Source: Microvirga guangxiensis (GTDB lineage Bacteria; Pseudomonadota; Alphaproteobacteria; Rhizobiales; Beijerinckiaceae). From it: a DNA stretch of 52,001 nucleotides. The DNA lies in contig NZ_FMVJ01000002.1 in NCBI RefSeq assembly GCF_900102135.1, positions 530,231 through 582,231 of the forward strand. The letters are read 5' to 3'. Numbering within the stretch: the stretch's first letter is position 1; every line of letters starts with the position of its first letter. A program made the position numbers and the translations under genes. Below, piece after piece: positions 44,224 through 52,001 of the stretch. The notes under the pieces were generated by a model, which was not told where the DNA came from, made no database searches, and was given only the letters and a program-made list of their open reading frames with translations.

Positions 44224-45550
44224 CTGGATCAGTTTGGGTTAGAGTTTTCCGCGGTATTTTCTCTAGCTGGGAAAGGAGCGGAAGACCCTGGCTGCATCCC
44301 AGAAGTTGGACCAGATCATGTGAGACTCTCCGGTCCTGGTGGACCTGCCCCCATATGTGATCCACGGTCTATGCAACTTTCCGGGCTAGGTAAGTTTGTC
44401 GGGCGAAGGCGCTCGGGGTCAAGCCGCCGAGCGCAGTATGCGGTCTGGTCTCATTGTAATCTCTCCTCCAGTCTTCGATCCGCTCCCGGGCATCGGCCAT
44501 GGAGAGGAACCACGAGGCATTCAGGCACTCTGCCCGCAGGCGGCTGTTGAACGCTTCGATGTACGCATTGTCTGTAGGCGTTCCGGGGCGGGAGAAGCCC
44601 AGCATGACACCCCTGGCATACGCCCACAGATCTAGGTCACGGCTGACAAACTCCGAGCCCTGGTCGACCTAGATCGTTGTCGGATAGCCAGTCTCAGCAC
44701 AGGTCCGCTCCAACACCTGCACCACGTCCTCACCCCGGTAGCTGAAGCGCGGATCGATGATCGGTAAGTAGCGCGAGAAGATGTCCACCATGGTTAGGAT
44801 CCACAGCTTCTATCGGTCGCCAGCTGGTCGTGCACGAAGTACATCGCCCAGATCTCGTTCGGCCGCGTGGCGGCACAGCGGTCCTCCCGGAGCTTCGCCT
44901 TGAACCGCCGCTTCGGTGTCTTGCTGCGCAGTTGCAGCCCCAACTCCTTGTAGATCCGCCGGGTCTTCTTGTGATTGGCGCGCCAGCCCTCACGGCGCAG
45001 CAGAGTATGAACGCGCCGGTAGCCATACCGCACCCGCATCTGGCAAATCTCCCGGATCCGCCGCTCGAGGTCGGCCTGCTCGGGGCGACGGGATTAGTAG
45101 TGGTAAGTCGAGGTGTCCACGTCGAGCACCCGGCACACCCGCCGGATCGACACACCCCACTCGCCACGCACCCCCTCCACCAGCTTGCGCTTGCGAGCAG
45201 GCCTTAGAGTTCTCGGCGGATGACATCCTGCAGCATCTCGCGATCCAGCGTCAGATCGGCGACGATCTTCTTCAGCCTGGCGTTCTCCTCCTCAAGCTGC
45301 TTGTGGCGGCGCATCTCCGGCGGCAGCAGACCGTCATACTTCTTCCAGCTGAAGTAGGTTGCCTGGCTGATCCCGGCCTTGCGGCAGATCTCCGCCACCG
45401 GCACGCCGTCCTGGCCCTGCTTGAGATGAACGCCTTCTGGGCGTCTGAACCGAAGGTCCGCGAAGCGAAAACTGCGAGGCTTTCATGGCTCTCCGCTCCA
45501 TTACCAGCCCGGTATCCTAGCGCGGAAAAGTCTAGCCAAAAGCGACCCAG
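44224..45550 (-). mobile_element. IS3-family element, about 1.33 kb, degenerate
   Basis: The ends are imperfect inverted repeats of about 32 bp: the left end (44224-44255) includes CTGGATC and TTTTCCGCG, the right end (45519-45550) the complement of CTGGGTC and TTTTCCGCG, with about 8 differences. Inside on the minus strand are orfA and orfB of an IS3-type transposase. No target-site duplication is apparent next to these ends. The element lies between two glycosyltransferase genes. Confidence 0.72.
44369..45485 (-). pseudogene. Inactivated IS3-family transposase (orfA and orfB)
   Basis: orfA (from 45485) begins MKASQFS, then has extra bases and a lost base before VAEICRKAGISQATYFSWKK and ends LTLDREMLQDVIRREL near 45204. 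orfB keeps VRYGYRRVHTLLRREGWRAN, RPNEIWAMYFVHDQLATD, VDQGSEF and NAYIEAFNSRLRAE. Lesions seen: a TAA in place of Lys just after STYHY (near 45095), a lost base after ATDR (near 44812), a TAG before VDQG (near 44670), and the first catalytic Asp of the DDE triad (normally WAMDF) changed to Tyr. The transposase cannot work as encoded. Confidence 0.82.
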
Positions 45551-45815
45551 TTTTACGGGCTCACATCAGCTGCAGCGCAATCAACCAGCGAACTCTAACC
45601 TCATCTAGAGGAAATCTCCATAGCAGGTCACAGGCGAGCAATGAATGACGTCACGCTTGCCAATCCGAGTGCGAGTAACCACTTGCGTCTCACCACCCCA
45701 CTGGATAGGTATTACACGATTATCAGGGAACTTACGGGTAAGGGAATCCTGTCGCTACAAGACCATCGTAGGCTGCATCAAGCCTTGTGTACGGCAGTTT
45801 CCAAGGGGAACGAGA

Positions 45816-48237
45816 GTGCGTATCGCTGTAGACTTCAAGGTACTCTCGACCGATGCTGCCATGCGAGGTATGGGGCGTTACACTCAGCAGCAGGTTCGAG
45901 AAGTACTTCAGCTTGATCGCGGCGTTGAGATTTTTCTGCTCATGCACGGGCAAATCGATAAATCTTCAATGCTTCACGACTGGATATCCGAAAGTCGCGT
46001 CCAAATCGTTCCAGTCTCAGTTGACGGATATGATTTAAGCCTATCGCAGCTTTCAAGTTTTGATGCTTTACTTGAATACTCGCACCGGCTTCAGACGCTT
46101 CTGAAATCTTTTAAAAATTGACGTATTTCACAATTCTACTCCGTTTATGACACCACAATACGCATCTGTATCAGTATGCGGGGTAGTATCAACTTTCTAT
46201 GATGCAATCCCATTAATTTTCCCGAAAGACTACTTCACCTCACATGCGGCAAGAGCATTCCATACCCAGTGCCTGCAAAATGTTATTAGGTCGGATGGTG
46301 TCATAGCGATTTCAGAGTCGGCCGCGAGAGATCTATATTTATATACAGGATACGATTTGGCAAAAACGCAAATCGTATATCCTTTAGTTGAGGATCGATT
46401 TAGAAAAATCAATCCAGAAGAGCTTAATTCATTTTCAGCTCCGTCTCTGAAAGATATTGATCTAAGCCAGCGCTTTATTTTGAGCGTAACAGGGATCCAC
46501 AGAAGTAAAAACGTCAAAACTCTGCTAGAAGCCTATATGCAATCTCTAAGCCTAATTGGGCGAGAGATACCACTTGTTATCGTCCTTCCAAGTGAGGGGG
46601 CCCGGCTTGAATTCATTCGTCAATTCGGGACACCTTTAAATGTCATTCCTATCGCTGCTGTCTCCGAGGAGGAACTTGCCTACCTCTACAATCGCGCTGA
46701 TTTTGTTGTGCAGCCTTCTCTCTACGAGGGATTTGGCTATCCCGTAGCCGAAGCATTGAGCTGCGGAGCGGCCGTAATTACGACTACCTCATCTTCTCTG
46801 CCTGAAATTGCGGGAGATGCTGCGCTCCTTGTGGATCCAATCAACGTAGAGGAAATGGCGCAAGCTATAGTAACATTAGCGACTGACAGAGGCTTAAGAG
46901 CAGAACTTAAACAAAGGGCTATAACCCGCGCCCGCCTTTTTCATGATCCGACGGCACTAGGGACAGCTACATACGAAGCATATAAGCGGGTGGCTCGGTC
47001 CGAGTGCCGGGCATCTCCAGATAGGCGCCCGATTGCGGCAATCTGGAGTTCAATGCCGCCCTTGGACTGCGGCGTCGCTGATTATTCGCGAGAACTAGTC
47101 GACGCACTGGCGGCGACCCATGATGTGGATGTTTATGTAGATGGAAAGTACCGCCCAGACGCTTTTATCCCGACTTGCGCACGGTATCGCCACCCTCGCG
47201 ATTTTGATCTGTTGCCCGAGCCGACTATGAACATTTTCCAAATGGGCGGGCGGAGCTATCAGCAGTTCATGTACGAGCCAATCCGTAGGCATCGTGGGAC
47301 TGTTGTACTCCATGATCTCTCGATGTCGTTGGGTTTTTATTTTCTGGCCAAGGGTGGTGACGCTCTAAACGAGTTCGAAGACAAGGTCGTCTTACCAGAG
47401 GGAGAGCATGCGCATAAAGAGTACGGGCGTATGCTTGCGCAGTTCCGGGATCCGCCACGGGACGTCTTGGACGGTTTTTTTGACCGACATAAGCTATTAC
47501 GGTGGCTAGTTGAGTCGACAGACTCGCTTTTGGTCCACACTGAGCCGCTTCGCTCTCAGTTGAAAGAAGAGTATCCAGACGCTAATACCCGCACAATACG
47601 TATGGGTGCGACTGACATGTTACCTAAGGTCCGCCACTTGCCTATGCAGTCATGGCGGCAAGCACTTGGGATTAAGCCTAATGCCCTGTGCATTGGTTGC
47701 TTTGGCATAGTAGACAAGTGGAAGCGGTTAGATCTTGTCGCTCGGGCCTTTGAGGAACTTTGCAACCAGTATCCAACTTCCGTCCTTCTGATAGTTGGCC
47801 GAGCTTATGACGCTGAGTACAGGCAGAAGCTTGAGGCGCTGACAAAGGAAAGTAGATTTGGTGAGCGAATAGCTCTAATCGATTATGCGTCTCCGAATGC
47901 ATTTCATGCTCTCATGGCACTGGTCGATGTTGTGGTGAACATCCGTTGGCCGAGTCGTCTTGGGATGTCCGCAATCTTGGTTAGGGCTCTTGCCGCCGGC
48001 AAACCGACCATAATTAGCGACATCCCAGAATGGCGCGAGATTCCTGAAGAGGTTTGTCCGCGTGTAACACCTGGGGAAACTGCCCTAAAGCAACTGAGTG
48101 CGTTACTCATTGGTTTTGCATCTGATCCTGCGACGCTAAAGGCGCATGCAATGTCCGCGCGAAAGTGGTTCCTCTCCAACGGCACGCTAGACGCTATGCG
48201 TGCCGACTATCTTTCTGAAGCGCCGAGGAAGCAATGA
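45816..48237 (+). pseudogene. Two-domain glycosyltransferase split by one frameshift
   Basis: GTG 45816 (AAGGGG upstream) opens RIAVDFKVLSTDAAMRGMGR and runs 101 codons to a TGA at 46121. The next frame, open from 46105, carries straight on with IDVFHNSTPFMTPQ, YDAIPLIFP, GVIAISESAARDL and two GT-B domains: GIHRSKNVKTLLEAY and YEGFGYPVAEALSCGAA for the first (to about 47010), then SSMPPLDCGVADYSRELVDA to GCFGIVDKWKRLD and WPSRLGMSAILVRALAAGKP for the second. The break falls in a TTTTAAAAA run (46109-46117), where one extra or missing base would restore a protein of about 806 aa. An ATG at 46147 could still make 696 residues. The methyltransferase start overlaps the end as ATGA. Confidence 0.78.
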
Positions 48238-49367
48238 TTCCCTACAATAAAGTCTGCAGCCTTGAAGATTTCGATGATCCCGCGATCTCTGATCTTATTC
48301 GTGAGATCTTTTTTTACGAAATCGGTGCCTTCCCGCAAGGATACCCGAATGGCGTTGCTGACTCCAAGCAGTGGGAGATCGCAATGTCAGTCCGAACACT
48401 TCGCGATACAGGGTTACTGAACCGTTCCTCCAAAATCCTGGGAGTTGGTGCGGGGACAGAAGTGACCTCGTTCTATCTTACCCGGCATGTCGAGCAGGTT
48501 TTTGCCACTGACATCTACGCAGCGTCAAAACAATGGGTGGACGTAGCGCCCCTGGGATTTCTTGCGAATCCAGCTCTATTCTCACCGTACGAGTTTGATC
48601 AGTCCCGTCTGGTACCACTTCATATGGATGCGCGGGTCCTCAGATTCCCAGATAAGTTCTTCGACGGCATTTACTCATCTGGGTCTATTGAACATTTCGG
48701 ATCTCTTGAATACGTGGCGAACGCAGCCTACGAAATCGGCAGAGTACTAAAGCCCGGCGGGGTTGCGACCATTGCAACAGAGTTCAAGCTTGCTGGACCA
48801 CCAGGCTCGGACGGCTGGGACCCCAATGTAATTCTATTCACAAATGAAAAGCTCGAAAAGTACATTATTGAGGCGAGCGGACTAGAGCCCATTGATGAGC
48901 TAGATACCAGTATCTCAGATGCAACACTTAAGGTTCGTCGCGATCTCGTCCCCTTTTTACGAGGCACCAGTGGCGAGTTTTCTGCCGAGAAGAAAATTGC
49001 GCACTATCCTAATCTTGTACTTTATCACGAGGGTTATTTGTTTTGTTCTGTGCACGTGGCTCTCAAAAAATCCGATCGGTACCCTGCCAAAGATAACGGG
49101 TGGGCGGCACCTTCGGAAAGCACACGAGAGCTGGTTGCCAAGACATTTTCTCCGAGTGAAGCTGTGCCTGGAGCTGACCTTCTCAAGTTGATGGCGGAGA
49201 CTTCAACATCAGCATCCGGTGGGCTTGATCCGCACGTTAGTAAATTGGTTCAAGAACAGGAACAGTTTATCGACCGTCTTCGCAGTGAAATCTCATATCG
49301 AGATCATCTGATTAAGGAGCAGGAAGAGCTAATCACGAAGCTCAGAGAGCTCGTCCAAGGAAGGTAA
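48234..49367 (+). CDS. SAM-dependent methyltransferase with C-terminal coiled coil
   Basis: A 377-aa protein with a class I methyltransferase domain (about residues 55-215): ILGVGAGTEVTSFYL is the SAM motif I, ATDIYA follows in motif II, GIYSSGSIEHFG is the motif IV region and VLKPGGVATIATE motif V-VI. The C terminus (about 337-377) is a coiled coil with LVQEQEQFIDRLRSEI and LIKEQEELITKLREL. It likely methylates a sugar or a chain end of the polysaccharide, where coiled coils act as length-setting scaffolds (known for some O-antigen terminators; inference here). Translationally coupled to the glycosyltransferase gene. Confidence 0.85.
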   Translation: MIPYNKVCSLEDFDDPAISDLIREIFFYEIGAFPQGYPNGVADSKQWEIAMSVRTLRDTGLLNRSSKILGVGAGTEVTSFYLTRHVEQVFATDIYAASKQWVDVAPLGFLANPALFSPYEFDQSRLVPLHMDARVLRFPDKFFDGIYSSGSIEHFGSLEYVANAAYEIGRVLKPGGVATIATEFKLAGPPGSDGWDPNVILFTNEKLEKYIIEASGLEPIDELDTSISDATLKVRRDLVPFLRGTSGEFSAEKKIAHYPNLVLYHEGYLFCSVHVALKKSDRYPAKDNGWAAPSESTRELVAKTFSPSEAVPGADLLKLMAETSTSASGGLDPHVSKLVQEQEQFIDRLRSEISYRDHLIKEQEELITKLRELVQGR

Positions 49368-50661
<1,294 letters not shown>

Positions 50662-50668
50662 GGTTCTG

Positions 50669-51652
50669 ATGATGGTTACCTGCTCCGCCCCAGGTATGCG
50701 TGTTCTTGTCACCGGAGCAGGTGGCTTCGTTGGCAGCTGGCTGCTCCGAGCTTTGCGATCAAAACTCTCCAGCGTTGATCAAGTATACGCGCTGGGGCAC
50801 ACTAACGCCGTTGCTATTGCGAGCACAAACGAGAGTAGTGTGCTGTGCGATCTAATTGATGCAGAGGCGATATCGGCCCTCATTGCATCGATTCAGCCAA
50901 CCTGTGTCGTCCACCTCGCAGGTGTTACTGCAGTTCAGGACGCTCGACGTAGTCCGCGCCGTGCGTGGGAGGTGAATCTTAGCGGCACGATGAATGTGGC
51001 TGAGGCAGTATTGCGCTTTGCTCCTAGGGCTAAAGTAATTTTTGCAGGCACATCAGAGGTCTATGGAGGCACATTCGGATGGTGGGACGGGCCCGTTGAT
51101 GAGAGTGCTCCCCTTGACCCCACTAACGCGTATGCCGCTTCCAAGGCAGCTGCAGATCTGATGATCGGGCAGATGGTGCGCGAAGGCCTAAACGCGGTTC
51201 GGTTTAGGCCCTTTAATCACACAGGTCCGGGACAAAGTGATACCTTTGTTGTCCCTGCGTTTGCTTCACAAATTGCTCGGATCGAGAAAGGGGTTCAGAA
51301 ACCCGTCATTGAGGTTGGGAACCTTGATGCAGAAAGAGACTTCCTTGACGTGCGCGACGTAGTGGCAGCTTATATACTTGCATTGTTCCAAGAGGTTCCT
51401 AACCTCTACGGCAAGGTTTTCAATCTTGCATCAGGCAGCCCTCGCCGAGTTGGAGATATATTGGAAGAGCTCGTCAGCCAAGCCACCGTTCCCATACAAA
51501 TCAGACAGGATCCTGCAAGGTTACGCCCCAGCGATACTCCCGTAACAACCGGTGACGCATCAGCTGCTCGCGGTTTACTTGGATGGCAACCAACGATTCC
51601 TTGGGAGGTCACGGTACGGGATGTGATGAGCTACTGGCGTACCTCACTTTAG
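50669..51652 (+). CDS. rmd: GDP-6-deoxy-D-mannose reductase
   Basis: A 327-aa SDR protein: [10 protein letters not shown] (about residues 15-24) is the cofactor motif, AGTSEVYGG (about 129-137) contains the Ser/Thr of the active site and [11 protein letters not shown] (about 154-164) the YxxxK pair; [18 protein letters not shown] and [14 protein letters not shown] follow. Directly downstream of gmd it most likely reduces GDP-4-keto-6-deoxymannose to GDP-D-rhamnose; a related GDP-sugar reductase cannot be excluded. ATG 50669 or, without the first nine residues, ATG 50696. The stop codon overlaps the end of the convergent IS5-type transposase frame. Confidence 0.87.
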   Translation: MMVTCSAPGMRVLVTGAGGFVGSWLLRALRSKLSSVDQVYALGHTNAVAIASTNESSVLCDLIDAEAISALIASIQPTCVVHLAGVTAVQDARRSPRRAWEVNLSGTMNVAEAVLRFAPRAKVIFAGTSEVYGGTFGWWDGPVDESAPLDPTNAYAASKAAADLMIGQMVREGLNAVRFRPFNHTGPGQSDTFVVPAFASQIARIEKGVQKPVIEVGNLDAERDFLDVRDVVAAYILALFQEVPNLYGKVFNLASGSPRRVGDILEELVSQATVPIQIRQDPARLRPSDTPVTTGDASAARGLLGWQPTIPWEVTVRDVMSYWRTSL

Positions 51653-52001
51653 AGGCTGTTATGGACTGCGATGTAGTTTACGGCCTGTCTTAACATAATG
51701 CAGACCAGTGCGATGACGTGGAGGTCAGCAAGAGTTTGAGGTAAGCGCTCGTAATCGCGCACCAAACGACGGAAGCGCGTGGCCCAACTGAAGGTCCGCT
51801 CAACCACCCACCGGCGCGGCAACAGCACGAAACCGCGCTTGGCCTCAGGCAGTTTGACCACCTCCAGCTCAATCCCATGCTCGCGGGCGGCCGCCGCGGC
51901 CCTCTCGCCTGTATAGCCTTGATCGACATAGGCCAGGTCCACGCTCTCGCCGGTGGCCGCCTGCACGGCTTGGGCCAACTGTCCCACCTCAGCGCGATCA
52001 T
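51649..52001 (-). CDS. IS5-family transposase, partial (5' end outside the window)
   Basis: The C-terminal 117 or so residues of an IS5-type DDE transposase: [17 protein letters not shown], then [20 protein letters not shown] and [19 protein letters not shown]. The frame runs off the right edge. These blocks are the second Asp and the YREK-like (R...E) end of the IS4/IS5 fold. The 3' end and the probable element terminus (GAGGCTGTTATGGA on the plus strand from 51653) lie directly against the rmd stop codon. It looks intact as far as seen. Confidence 0.85.
   Translation of the reverse strand, partial: DRAEVGQLAQAVQAATGESVDLAYVDQGYTGERAAAAAREHGIELEVVKLPEAKRGFVLLPRRWVVERTFSWATRFRRLVRDYERLPQTLADLHVIALVCIMLRQAVNYIAVHNSL

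Noticed and set aside
45641..45916. 91-codon frame just before the split glycosyltransferase
   Set aside because: Its second half is the other-frame reading of the glycosyltransferase start. The first half could be the tail of a lost gene, but nothing supports it.

Overview
The window reads as chromosomal DNA of a high-GC alphaproteobacterium, order Hyphomicrobiales (Rhizobiales). The genus is my inference; a Methylobacteriaceae-like organism such as Microvirga fits best. The grounds are a complete PhyR-NepR-EcfG general stress response (found only in Alphaproteobacteria), a fbcF-fbcB-fbcC cytochrome bc1 operon with separate cytochrome b and c1 genes, the MoxR/DUF58/DUF4159 cluster next to DUF1285-NUDIX-CCA genes, and GC-rich palindromic intergenic repeats of the kind common in this order.

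1-24 kb is housekeeping. It holds a 2H phosphoesterase, the bc1 complex, an ABC exporter, trmL, hemF, a four-gene operon (DUF1285, NUDIX, DUF6111, CCA-adding enzyme) whose junctions are all 4-nt start/stop overlaps, the divergent MoxR-DUF58-DUF4159-amidotransferase-like operon, then a glycerol block (HAD phosphatase, MFS carrier, glpD, glpK) and a HIT protein. Two composite palindromic repeats (about 7.71-7.99 and 17.91-18.19 kb) and a promoter with a strongly structured, unassigned RNA candidate (18.2-18.5 kb) lie between these units.

24.6-30.3 kb is a general-stress-response island. Ten matches to the EcfG promoter (GGAAC-N16/17-CGTT, one with GGTT) lie within 5.4 kb. They face a KGG-repeat protein, a two-gene unknown operon, a PRC-barrel protein, an unknown exported protein, phyR, nepR-ecfG, two tiny membrane proteins, and two short non-coding transcripts. 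Both transcripts have a C-rich loop, a shared 10-nt motif and a strong terminator. This pair of GsrN-like candidate sRNAs is the most interesting item in the window.

30.3-35.9 kb holds an SDR oxidoreductase, a uracil/xanthine permease, an esterase, a thioredoxin-reductase-like flavoprotein and an aldose-1-epimerase-like gene. 35.9-40.3 kb is a decaying accessory stretch: phage/plasmid-type small genes, a second epimerase paralogue, an XRE repressor with overlapping divergent promoters and a 14-bp inverted repeat, a frameshifted HNH endonuclease and a decayed third epimerase copy.

40.3-52 kb is a surface-polysaccharide island: manC, two glycosyltransferases, a dead IS3-family element, a two-domain glycosyltransferase broken by one frameshift, a methyltransferase, gmd and rmd. 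manC, gmd and rmd together would make GDP-mannose and then GDP-D-rhamnose. An IS5-family transposase cut by the window edge abuts the rmd stop codon.
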